64,000 bases of DNA from DATBSL01 sp963729875 (GTDB lineage: Bacteria; Acidobacteriota; Vicinamibacteria; Fen-336). The stretch lies in NCBI GenBank assembly GCA_963729875.1, contig CAVSPR010000005.1, positions 1-64,000 on the forward strand, given 5' to 3'. Made by a program: the position numbers and the translations under genes. The notes under the pieces are model-generated. The model saw only the letters and a program-made list of their open reading frames with translations, did not search any database and was not told where the DNA came from. Shown piece after piece: positions 40,769 through 51,273 of the stretch; position 1 is the first letter of the stretch, and each line of letters starts with the position of its first letter.

Positions 40769-41026
40769 CTACGGGACCGGGTCGATTCCCCCGGCGTGGA
40801 ACGGATGACAGCGGAGCACGCGGCGCACGGCGAGGGCCGCCCCGCGGCGCGCCCCGTGCCTCCGGATCGCCTCCTCCGCGTACGCGCTGCAGCTCGGCCA
40901 GAAGCGGCAGTGTCCGCCCAGGAGCGGCGAGAGGGCCACACGATACGCCTCAACGAGCCCGAGAAGCAGGCGCGCCGCCCGGGCCGGGTGCGCGCTTGAG
41001 TCTCCGGACGCGTTCTCGAAGCTCAA
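40769..41026 (-). CDS. yidD: membrane protein insertion efficiency factor YidD
   Basis: Small amphipathic membrane-associated protein, 85 residues, with the family signature SPLLGGHCRFWPSCSAYA and C-terminus CHPFHAGGIDPVP. No ATG or GTG is available; TTG 41026, 6 nt after AGAGG, is the best start. That puts 77 bp of yidD inside rnpA in another frame, as seen in other bacteria where rnpA and yidD overlap. Confidence 0.9.
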   Translation of the reverse strand: MSFENASGDSSAHPARAARLLLGLVEAYRVALSPLLGGHCRFWPSCSAYAEEAIRRHGARRGAALAVRRVLRCHPFHAGGIDPVP

Positions 41027-41324
41027 GATCCACCTCTGACTGCCTGCAGCCGGCGAGCTCGGCCCGGGCCACCACGACGAGGTCGACGCCGTCGCCGGGT
41101 GGCGCCTCCAGGCGCCGGAAGCTCTCCCGGAGGAGGCGGCGGGTCCGGTTCCTCTCGACCGCGCCACCGACGCGGCGGCTCACGGCGAGGCCGAGGCGGT
41201 CGAACGGGCGGCCGTTGGGCGCCGCCAGGAGCAGGAACAAGCGCCCGGCCAGGCGCGCGCCCCGCTTGAAGACGGCATCGAACTCCGCCCCGGTGCGGAG
41301 GCGCTGGCGGGGACGGAGGCGCAT
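40950..41324 (-). CDS. rnpA: ribonuclease P protein component
   Basis: Protein subunit of RNase P for tRNA 5' maturation. 124 basic residues with the RNR motif at 58-60 (VERNRTRRLLRESFR). It follows rpmH by 25 nt in the universal rpmH-rnpA-yidD-yidC order. Confidence 0.96.
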   Translation of the reverse strand: MRLRPRQRLRTGAEFDAVFKRGARLAGRLFLLLAAPNGRPFDRLGLAVSRRVGGAVERNRTRRLLRESFRRLEAPPGDGVDLVVVARAELAGCRQSEVDLELRERVRRLKRAPGPGGAPASRAR

Positions 41325-41349
41325 GCGCCGGCTCCCTGCCGCACGAGCC

Positions 41350-41484
41350 TCAGGCGGCGATCCGCTTCCGACCCTTCTGGCGACGGCGCTTCAGCACCAG
41401 CTGCCCGCCCTTCGTCCTCATGCGGACGAGGAAGCCGTGGGTGCGCTTGCGCTTGCGGTTGTTCGGCTGGAACGTCCTCTTCAT
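41350..41484 (-). CDS. rpmH: ribosomal protein L34
   Basis: 44 residues, beginning MKRTFQPNNRKRKRTHGF and ending KGRKRIAA: complete and typical bL34. First gene of the leftward run from the origin, with a good promoter 58 bp upstream. Confidence 0.98.
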   Translation of the reverse strand: MKRTFQPNNRKRKRTHGFLVRMRTKGGQLVLKRRRQKGRKRIAA

Positions 41485-41541
41485 CGATGAACCCCATGGG
41501 CCGGAAGGTCCGGCGTTGCCCCCCGGCAGGACAAACCACGT

Positions 41542-41571
41542 AAGTTAGCGCACAGACGGCGGGGAAGTCAA
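41542..41571 (-). promoter_or_regulatory. candidate rpmH promoter
   Basis: Minus strand: -35 TTGACT (41566-41571), 18-nt spacer, -10 TAACTT (41542-41547), leaving about 50 nt of leader before rpmH. Drives the rpmH-rnpA-yidD-yidC run away from the origin. Confidence 0.6.
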
Positions 41572-41833
41572 TTTGGGCCCTCCGTCGGACGGGTTCGCGG
41601 GTTGTGCGCCCCCCGCGCGTGTGGTACCTTTCCGGGGTCACGGACAGCCCACAGCTACGGCCCCCTCAATGGTCCCCATGCCCCACTTTTCCACAACTGT
41701 TGAAATCTCTGTGCAAAAGGACGGCGGTATGAGGGGCCGGGTACTCGCACGCTCGGCTTTGTCTGTATCTTGTTGATTTAAGGGGCGTTATCTGGGCGTT
41801 GCCGCACGGGTGGCGGCCGGGGATATGGGCGCG
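41572..41833. other. origin-proximal region upstream of dnaA (DnaA boxes)
   Basis: No gene. Contains a DnaA-box-like TTTTCCACA at 41687-41695 and, inverted, TGTGCAAAA at 41710-41718 (one mismatch to TGTGGAAAA). The stretch 41757-41785 is AT-richer than its surroundings. The leftward rpmH and rightward dnaA genes diverge from here. I could not settle a dnaA promoter. Confidence 0.6.
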
Positions 41834-43138
41834 ATGTCGGACACTCTCTGGGACGACGTTCTGGTGCGGGTCGAGAGCAAGGTCAACCGCCACAGCTTTG
41901 CCACGTGGTTCCGACCGACGAGCTTCCTCTCCCTGGACGGCAGCACCCTTCGTGTCGGGGTGCCGAACGCGCAGTTCCGCGAGTGGTTGACCAAGAACTA
42001 CCTCGGCGTGCTCCAAGAGGCCCTCTCCGAGGTCGGCCAGCCCGGGCTGCGCGTCGTCTTCGAGGAGATGGCAGACGAAGCCGGCCTCCTGCCGCCGTCG
42101 TCGGCTCCCCCGGAGCGCGACGTTTCGCCCCTCAACCCGAAATACACGTTCGAGAGCTTCGTGGTCGGCTCGTCGAACCAGTTCGCCCACGCGGCCGCGC
42201 GAGCGGTCGCCGAGATCCCCTCGAAGTCGTACAACCCCCTGTTCATCTACGGGGGGGTCGGTCTCGGCAAGACCCACCTGATGCACGCGATCGGCCACTA
42301 CATCATGGCGCGAGAGCGGCGCCTCAACGTCCTCTACATCTCGACCGACCGCTTCATCAACGAGATGATCAACGCGATCCGCTTCGATCGCCTGCCCTCG
42401 TTCCGCCAGAAGTACCGCTCGATCGACGTCCTCCTGATCGACGACATCCAGTTCATCGCCGGCAAGGACCGCACGCAGGAGGAGTTCTTCCACATCTTCA
42501 ACGCGCTGCACGACGCCCAGAAGCAGATCGTGGTGAGCTCCGACTGCCCGCCCCGACAGATCCCGACGATCGAGGAGCGCCTCCACAGCCGCTTCGAGTG
42601 GGGCCTCATCGCCGACATCCAGTCCCCGGACATCGAGACGAAGGTGGCCATCCTCCGCAAGAAGGCGGAGGCCGAGCGCGTGGAGCTGCCCGAGAACGTC
42701 GCCCTCTTCATCGCCAGCAAGGTCCGCACCAACATCCGCGAGCTCGAGGGAAGCCTCATCCGGCTCATCGCCTACGCCAGCCTGACCGGCCGCGACATCG
42801 ACCTGCCTCTCGCCCAGGAGACGCTGCGGGACCTTCTCCACACCGAGGACAAGCCGATCTCGATCGAGATGATCCAGAAGTTCGTGGCCGATCACTACAG
42901 CCTGAAGATCAGCGAGATCAAGGCGAAGAACAACTCCAAGTCGATCGCCATGCCCCGCCAGATCGCCATGTACCTCACCAAGAGCCTCACCGGCGCGTCC
43001 CTGCCCGAGATCGGCAAGGAGTTCGGCGGCAAGCACCACTCCACCGTGATCCACTCCATCCGCAAGATCGACGACCTCCGGAAGCAGGACCCGGAGTTCG
43101 ACAGGCTCATCCACAGCTTCGTGCAAGCGTTCCGATGA
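41834..43138 (+). CDS. dnaA: chromosomal replication initiator DnaA
   Basis: Binds DnaA boxes and melts the origin. In 434 residues: domain I (SDTLWDDVL), a short linker, AAA+ domain with Walker A GGVGLGKT (140-147) and Walker B LLIDDIQF, and the domain IV signature GGKHHSTVIHSIRKI. ATG 41834 gives the family-like N-terminus; ATG 41825 and GTG 41810 are in frame upstream. Confidence 0.98.
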   Translation: MSDTLWDDVLVRVESKVNRHSFATWFRPTSFLSLDGSTLRVGVPNAQFREWLTKNYLGVLQEALSEVGQPGLRVVFEEMADEAGLLPPSSAPPERDVSPLNPKYTFESFVVGSSNQFAHAAARAVAEIPSKSYNPLFIYGGVGLGKTHLMHAIGHYIMARERRLNVLYISTDRFINEMINAIRFDRLPSFRQKYRSIDVLLIDDIQFIAGKDRTQEEFFHIFNALHDAQKQIVVSSDCPPRQIPTIEERLHSRFEWGLIADIQSPDIETKVAILRKKAEAERVELPENVALFIASKVRTNIRELEGSLIRLIAYASLTGRDIDLPLAQETLRDLLHTEDKPISIEMIQKFVADHYSLKISEIKAKNNSKSIAMPRQIAMYLTKSLTGASLPEIGKEFGGKHHSTVIHSIRKIDDLRKQDPEFDRLIHSFVQAFR

Positions 43139-43368
43139 GCTTCCGCCTTTTTCCACAGGACTCCTCGCTGGGTGGCCGGCGGCCGGCCGCTGAAAATCCC
43201 CTTTCCGCCGCCGCCAGCCTCTTCACTCCCGTCCCGTCCACAGCCTGCCCCGATCACAACCACCGACGCGCGAAGGCCTTCGGGGGTTTTCCACAGACGC
43301 ACAGGCTCTATCTCCAATTCAAGGGATCTCTATTCCCTTTGATTGAATGAGTAGAAGAGGAAAGGATC
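43139..43368. other. dnaA-dnaN intergenic region, probable oriC part
   Basis: 230 bp with two perfect TTTTCCACA boxes in the same orientation (43149-43157, 43287-43295) and a further partial box around 43235. It ends in the most AT-rich stretch of the region (43310-43365), a candidate unwinding element. Within that lies an imperfect palindrome, CAATTCAAGGGA (43315-43326) against TCCCTTTGATTG (43334-43345), just before the dnaN ribosome-binding site. Confidence 0.65.
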
Positions 43369-44481
43369 ATGGAAATCCTCGTCCGCCGGAACGACCTCGT
43401 GAAGGAACTCCAGCTCGTCCAGGGCATCGTGGAGAGGAAGAACTCCATTCCCATCCTCTCCAACGTCCTCGCGGAGGCGCGCTCCGGTGAGCTGCGCATC
43501 TCGGCCACGGACCTCGACGTGTCGCTGCGCTGCGGCTGCGCCGCGCAGGTGGTCGAGGAGGGGGCGGTGACCCTGGGCGCGAAGAAGCTCTACGAGATCG
43601 TCCGCTCCCTTCCGGAGAGCGACGTGCGGGTGAAGGTCGAGGACGACTCCTGGGCGAGGATCCGGTGCGAGCGGGTCGAGTTCAAGATGGCGGGACTCCC
43701 GCGGGAGGACTTCCCCAGCCTCCCGGAGGCGAAGGCAGGCCGGTCGGTCGACATCCCCGCCGCCACGCTGCGGGGCCTGATCCAGAGGACGGGCTTCGCG
43801 ATCACCGCCGAGGACGCGCGCTACTACCTGGCGGGTGCCCTGCTGGTGCTCGACAAGGACGCGATCTCGATGGTCGCGACCGACGGCCATAGACTGGCGT
43901 GGGCCCAGACGAAGACGCCCCTCAATATCACGGAGACGAGCCGGATCCTCGTTCCCCGCAAGGCCATAAACGAGCTCGCGCGCCTCATCGAGGAGGTTGG
44001 CGGCGAGGAAGCGGTCTCCTTCCAGCAGGGCGACGGCCACCTGATCTTCGCCACGGGGGGAAGGACCCTGGCGTCGAAGATGGTCGAGGCCCAGTTCCCC
44101 GCCTACGAGAAGGTCGTGGGTGTGACCGGCGACCGGAAGGTGTCGGTCGGCCGCGAGGCCCTCCAGAGCGCGATCCGGCGGGTGAGCCTGCTCTCCTCCG
44201 AGCGCGGGCGCGCGGTCAGGCTGAGCCTCGAGGAAGGGAGTCTGGAGGTGAGCGCCTCCTCGCCCGAGCTCGGCGAGGCCCGCGAGTCGCTGCCGGTCGA
44301 GTACGCCGGCGAAGGGGTCCAGATCGGGTTCAACGCCCAGTACCTGCTCGAGTTTCTCGCCGTCGTCGGTACCGAACAGGTGGCGCTGGAGGTCAGGGAC
44401 GCGGAGAGCCAGGGCCTGCTGCGGCCAGTGGGCGAGGACGGCGGGGAGTACCGCTACGTCGTCATGCCGATGCGGTTCTAG
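43369..44481 (+). CDS. dnaN: DNA polymerase III sliding clamp (beta subunit)
   Basis: 370-residue three-domain clamp ring subunit; N-terminus MEILVRRNDLVKELQLVQGIV and C-terminus YVVMPMRF are typical. The ATG is preceded by AGAGGAAAGG. Followed by recF. Confidence 0.98.
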   Translation: MEILVRRNDLVKELQLVQGIVERKNSIPILSNVLAEARSGELRISATDLDVSLRCGCAAQVVEEGAVTLGAKKLYEIVRSLPESDVRVKVEDDSWARIRCERVEFKMAGLPREDFPSLPEAKAGRSVDIPAATLRGLIQRTGFAITAEDARYYLAGALLVLDKDAISMVATDGHRLAWAQTKTPLNITETSRILVPRKAINELARLIEEVGGEEAVSFQQGDGHLIFATGGRTLASKMVEAQFPAYEKVVGVTGDRKVSVGREALQSAIRRVSLLSSERGRAVRLSLEEGSLEVSASSPELGEARESLPVEYAGEGVQIGFNAQYLLEFLAVVGTEQVALEVRDAESQGLLRPVGEDGGEYRYVVMPMRF

Positions 44482-44527
44482 CCGGCCGGTGGTGCGGTGG
44501 CTGAAGCAGCGCGGTAGGGGACGGCGG

Positions 44528-45595
44528 GTGGCCTGGGTCCGACGGCTCCGCGTCCGGGACCTGCGCAACATCCGCGACGAGGTCGTGGAGCTTCACCCGG
44601 GCCTGAACGTGTTCTTCGGGAGAAACGCCCAGGGCAAGACGTCGCTCCTCGAGGCGGTGGGTGTCGTGGCCCGCGGACGCTCCTTCCGCACGGAGGACGC
44701 CCCCGCCATGATTCGCCACGGCGCCACGGCGCTGATCACGCGCGGGGAGGCGGGGGAGGACGACGCGACCGCGACGCTGGAGGTCGAGTTGCGCGCGGGA
44801 GGGAGGGAGTTCCGCGTCGACGGACGCGCCGTGCCGCCGCGGGAGTACCACGGCCGGCTGGAGGTCGCCGTGTACTCGACCGACCGCCTGCGGGTGGTGC
44901 GCGGCACCATGCGCGAGCGGCGCCAGTACCTCGACCGCTCGGCGGCGGCGCTGTGGCCGGCGTACCGGGCGGAGATGCGCCAGTTCGAGCGGATCCTGGC
45001 GCAGCGCAACGCCGCGCTCGAGGCGCGGAGCCGCGACGAGGCGGTGTGGACGGAACGGCTGCTCGAGAGCGGCTCGCGCCTGCGCCACCGCCGTGCCGCC
45101 TACGCGGCGCGGCTCACGGCAGCCCTGGCTGAAGGGTTCCGGCCCGCCGGAGAGGCCTACGAAGTCCGCCCGCGAGCCGCGGCGTCGAGCGAGGGCGAGG
45201 CCCGGGCGGCACTGGCCGAGGAGATCGCAGCCGCGCTCCCGCGCGAGCGGGCTGCGGGGCGCAGCCTCGCCGGCCCCCACCGCGACGGCGTCGACCTCCT
45301 CGTGGACGGCCGCGACGCGGGCGAAGCCGCCTCGTCGGGGCAGGCCCGCAGCCTCCTGCTGGCCCTCACCCTGGCCAGCCTGCGGGTCTACCGCGAGGAG
45401 ACCGGACGCGCGGCGGTGGCGCTCCTCGACGATCTCGACTCCGAGCTCGACGAGGAGCGCGCGGGCGCCCTTTGCGCGGAGGTTGCGCGACGGGGACAGG
45501 CCCTGGTGACGAGCGCGCACCCGCGCTGGGCGGAGAGCCTTCGCCCGCTGGGGAGCGTCTACCACGTGTCGGGCGGCGCGGTGCGTGCCGCCTGA
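44528..45595 (+). CDS. recF: DNA replication and repair protein RecF
   Basis: ABC-type ATPase that helps load RecA at gaps. With GTG 44528 the protein has 355 residues and starts VAWVRRLRVRDLRNI, the usual position for RecF; AGGGGACGG lies upstream. GTG 44489 would add 13 basic residues. Walker A GRNAQGKT (31-38); ABC signature SSGQARSL; Walker B ALLDDLDSELD. Confidence 0.95.
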   Translation: MAWVRRLRVRDLRNIRDEVVELHPGLNVFFGRNAQGKTSLLEAVGVVARGRSFRTEDAPAMIRHGATALITRGEAGEDDATATLEVELRAGGREFRVDGRAVPPREYHGRLEVAVYSTDRLRVVRGTMRERRQYLDRSAAALWPAYRAEMRQFERILAQRNAALEARSRDEAVWTERLLESGSRLRHRRAAYAARLTAALAEGFRPAGEAYEVRPRAAASSEGEARAALAEEIAAALPRERAAGRSLAGPHRDGVDLLVDGRDAGEAASSGQARSLLLALTLASLRVYREETGRAAVALLDDLDSELDEERAGALCAEVARRGQALVTSAHPRWAESLRPLGSVYHVSGGAVRAA

Positions 45596-45622
45596 AAGCG
45601 AACGGAAGAAACGACGGGGGAC

Positions 45623-48025
<2,403 letters not shown>

Positions 48026-48026
48026 C

Positions 48027-50540
48027 ATGGCCGAAGAAACGCCTCAAGTCGCCCAGAACCGCATTCCCACCAACATCGCGGACGAGATGCGCCAGTCCTA
48101 CATGGACTACGCGATGTCCGTGATCATCGGCCGCGCGCTGCCCGACATCCGCGACGGCCTCAAGCCGGCCAACCGCCGCGTGCTGTACGGCATGCAGCAG
48201 ATGGGCCTGCAGCCGGGGCGGCCCTCCCGCAAGAGCGCCAAGATCGTCGGCGAGGTGATGGGCAACTACCACCCGCACGGCGACCAGGCGATCTACGACA
48301 CGCTCGTGCGGATGGCCCAGCCGTTCAACATGAGAGCCCCTCTCGTCGACGGGCAGGGCAACTTCGGCTCGGTCGACGGCGACCCCGCCGCCGCCCAGCG
48401 CTACACCGAAGCGCGCCTCACCCGGCTCGGCGCCTCCATGATGGAGGACATCGAGAAGGACACCGTCGACTTCCAGCCCACCTACGACGACAGCTCGGTC
48501 GAGCCCACCGTGCTGCCCACCGTGCTCCCGAACCTCCTCGTCAACGGGGCGGCCGGCATCGCGGTGGGGATGGCCACCAACATCCCCCCCCACAACCTCG
48601 GCGAGGTGGTGGACGGGCTCCTCTTCCTCATCGAGAACCAGAACCTCACCCCCGAGGAGCAGCTCGAGGGCCTGATCGCCCGCATCCACGGTCCCGACTT
48701 CCCGACCGCCGGCTTCATCATGGGCCGCGAGGGCGTCCGCCAGGCCTACCGCACCGGCCGCGGCTCCGTCGTGATGCGGGCCCGCTGCGAGATCGAGGCG
48801 CGCAAGGGCGACCGGGAGTCGATCGTCGTCACCGAGATTCCCTACCAGGTCAACAAGGCGCGCCTCATCGAGAAGATCGCCGAGCTCGCGCGCGAGGAGC
48901 GGATCAAGGGCATCCAGGACGTCCGCGACGAGAGCGACCGCCAGGGCATGCGGATCGTGGTGGACGTCAAGAGGGGCGAGCCCGCCCAGGTCATCCTCAA
49001 CAACCTCTACAAGCACACGCCGCTGCAGGACACGTTCGGGACGATCTTCCTCGCGATCGTCGACCAGCGCCCCCGCGTGCTGAACCTGCAGCAGGCCTGC
49101 GAGCTGTTCCTAGACTTCCGCCGCGACGTGGTGCGCCGGCGGGCCGCCTACGAGCTGCGCAAGGCCGAGGCCCGGGCCCACGTCCTCGAGGGCTACGTCA
49201 TCGCCCTCGACCACCTCGACGAGGTCATCGCCCTCATCCGGGGGTCGAAGACGCCCGAGGTCGCGAAGGAGGGCCTCGTCGCGCGCTTCGCCCTCAGCGA
49301 GATCCAGGCCGAGGAGATCCTCAAGCTCCAGCTGCAGCGGCTCACCGGCCTCGAGCGACAGAAGATCGTGGACGAGCTCGCGGAGCTCAAGGAGAGGATC
49401 GCCGACCTGCGGGACATCCTCGCCTCGCCGAAGCGGATCGACGAGATCATTGGGAGCGAGCTCAAGGCGATCCGCGACGCTCACGGAAACGCGCGGCGCA
49501 CGGAGATCCTCGACGCGGCCGACGAGATCGACGTCGAGGACCTGATCGCAGACGAGGACGTCGCGATCTCGATCACCCACACCGGCTACATCAAGCGCAC
49601 CTCGATCACGAGCTACCGGGCGCAGAAGCGCGGGGGCCGCGGGCGGGTGGGCATGAAGACGAAGGACGAGGACTTCGTCTCGGACCTCTTCATCGCCTCC
49701 ACCCACTCCTACATCCTCATCTTCACGAACCGGGGCCGGATCTACTGGCTCAAGGTCCACGAGATCCCGGACGTGGGGCCGCAGGGCAAGGGCAAGGCGG
49801 TGGTGAACCTCGTATCCTTGCAGGCGGGGGAGAAGATCGCCGCGTTCTGCGCGGTGCGGGACTTCGGCGCCGGGGGGTACGTCCTCCTCGTCACGCGCCG
49901 GGGGATCGTCAAGAAGACCGACCTCGCCGCCTTCTCGAACCCGCGGCCCTCGGGCATCATTGCCCTCTCCGTCGAGGAGGAGGACCAGCTGATCGCCGCC
50001 GTCCTCACCTCCGGCGAGGACGAGATCCTGCTCGGGACAGGGGGCGGCATGGCCATCCACTTCTCCGAGGAGGACGTGCGGCCCATGGGCCGTACCGCCT
50101 ACGGGGTCAAGGGGATAGAGCTCGAGGAGGGGGAGGCGGTGGTGAGCCTGGAGGTGGTCCGCCCGGGCGGGACGGTGCTCACCGTCACCGGTAACGGCTA
50201 CGGCAAGCGGACCCTCCTCGAGGAGTACCGCCTCCAGAGCCGGGGGGGCAAAGGGCTCATCAACATCAAGGCGTCCGAGCGGAACGGTCCGGTGGTGGGG
50301 GTGAACTTCCTCCGGGGCGAAGAACAGGTGATGCTGATCACCGAAAAGGGTATGATCATCCGGCTGAACACGGCGGAGATCTCGACGATCGGCCGCAACA
50401 CCCAGGGCGTCCGCCTGATCCAGCTCGAGGAGGGCGACCATCTCGTCTCGGTCGCCCGGCTGGCCGATCGCGAAGACGACGACGAAAGCCTGGGGGACCC
50501 GGCGGGCGGGGGTCCCGGAGCGTCCAAGGAGGATTCATGA
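48027..50540 (+). CDS. gyrA: DNA gyrase subunit A
   Basis: DNA-cleaving subunit, 837 residues. Catalytic Tyr126 (QRYTEAR), and the GyrA box QKRGGRGR confirms gyrase rather than topoisomerase IV. In the quinolone pocket HPHGDQAIYD (82-91), the site equivalent to E. coli Ser83 is Gln87, with Asp91 kept. The stop overlaps the next gene's ATG (ATGA). Confidence 0.98.
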   Translation: MAEETPQVAQNRIPTNIADEMRQSYMDYAMSVIIGRALPDIRDGLKPANRRVLYGMQQMGLQPGRPSRKSAKIVGEVMGNYHPHGDQAIYDTLVRMAQPFNMRAPLVDGQGNFGSVDGDPAAAQRYTEARLTRLGASMMEDIEKDTVDFQPTYDDSSVEPTVLPTVLPNLLVNGAAGIAVGMATNIPPHNLGEVVDGLLFLIENQNLTPEEQLEGLIARIHGPDFPTAGFIMGREGVRQAYRTGRGSVVMRARCEIEARKGDRESIVVTEIPYQVNKARLIEKIAELAREERIKGIQDVRDESDRQGMRIVVDVKRGEPAQVILNNLYKHTPLQDTFGTIFLAIVDQRPRVLNLQQACELFLDFRRDVVRRRAAYELRKAEARAHVLEGYVIALDHLDEVIALIRGSKTPEVAKEGLVARFALSEIQAEEILKLQLQRLTGLERQKIVDELAELKERIADLRDILASPKRIDEIIGSELKAIRDAHGNARRTEILDAADEIDVEDLIADEDVAISITHTGYIKRTSITSYRAQKRGGRGRVGMKTKDEDFVSDLFIASTHSYILIFTNRGRIYWLKVHEIPDVGPQGKGKAVVNLVSLQAGEKIAAFCAVRDFGAGGYVLLVTRRGIVKKTDLAAFSNPRPSGIIALSVEEEDQLIAAVLTSGEDEILLGTGGGMAIHFSEEDVRPMGRTAYGVKGIELEEGEAVVSLEVVRPGGTVLTVTGNGYGKRTLLEEYRLQSRGGKGLINIKASERNGPVVGVNFLRGEEQVMLITEKGMIIRLNTAEISTIGRNTQGVRLIQLEEGDHLVSVARLADREDDDESLGDPAGGGPGASKEDS

Positions 50541-51214
50541 GGGAGCGCGCAACAGCACTCTTGGTGGCGCTGGGCCTGGCGGTCGCGGGCCTCGCCTGCA
50601 GCAGCCCGGAAAAGAACGTGGTCAACCAGTACTTTGGTGCCCTCAGGGCCAACGACCAGGGTACGCTCACCAGCTTCGCCATGGTCGCTTTCGACCAGAC
50701 GGTGGACGACTTCAGCGTCGTCGCGGTCAGTCCCGGGACGAGGACCCCGGCCACCCTGCCCGACCTCGTGAAGAAGCAGAACGAGCTCGAGGCCGAGCTC
50801 GCCAAGAACACCCGCGACGCGCGCGCGTGGGGCAACGACCTCGCCATCTACCCGAAGCTCGACCAGGTGCGATCGCTCGAGCAGAAGGGCGCCAAGATCC
50901 CGGCCAGCCTCGAATCGATCCACCAGAAGTGGAGCGAGTTCAACGGAAAGGACCGCGAGCTCAAGAAGGCGGTGGCCGAGGCCAAGGCCGCGGTCGAGCG
51001 CGAGCGGCGCAACGTGGGGCTGTCCGTCGGCCAGACCGAGGACATCGACACCCTCACCGGGGAGGTCCTGTCGAAGGACGTGGACCTGAACCTCACGATC
51101 AAGGGCGAGGTGAAGCCCTACGTCATGACGCTCCGCAAGTACGAGCTCACCGGAGGCAGTGGCCCCCGGATGGTCTCGCGCTGGGTCGTCCAGAGCCTCG
51201 TTCCGAAGGGATAG
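50537..51214 (+). CDS. putative lipoprotein of unknown function
   Basis: 225 residues with a lipoprotein signal ending LACSS (Cys about 21). The mature part begins with a helix-rich segment (NVVNQYFGALRANDQ, similar in style to NTF2-like or DUF4878 domains), followed by a coiled-coil stretch (about 75-165) and a beta-rich end. I do not recognise the family. Its ATG overlaps the gyrA stop (ATGA), so it should be made with gyrase despite being an envelope protein. Confidence 0.8.
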   Translation: MRERATALLVALGLAVAGLACSSPEKNVVNQYFGALRANDQGTLTSFAMVAFDQTVDDFSVVAVSPGTRTPATLPDLVKKQNELEAELAKNTRDARAWGNDLAIYPKLDQVRSLEQKGAKIPASLESIHQKWSEFNGKDRELKKAVAEAKAAVERERRNVGLSVGQTEDIDTLTGEVLSKDVDLNLTIKGEVKPYVMTLRKYELTGGSGPRMVSRWVVQSLVPKG

Positions 51215-51236
51215 ACCCTCTTCGCGGCACGTCTGC

Positions 51237-51264
51237 GGCGCCCGGGGCGAACGCCCCGGGCGCC
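51237..51264. terminator. bidirectional hairpin terminator
   Basis: Perfect 12-bp stem GGCGCCCGGGGC/GCCCCGGGCGCC with a GAAC loop, between the convergent lipoprotein and uvrD genes. No T-run on either side. Position and stem strength argue for a terminator. Confidence 0.75.
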
Positions 51265-51273
51265 CCGTCATCT

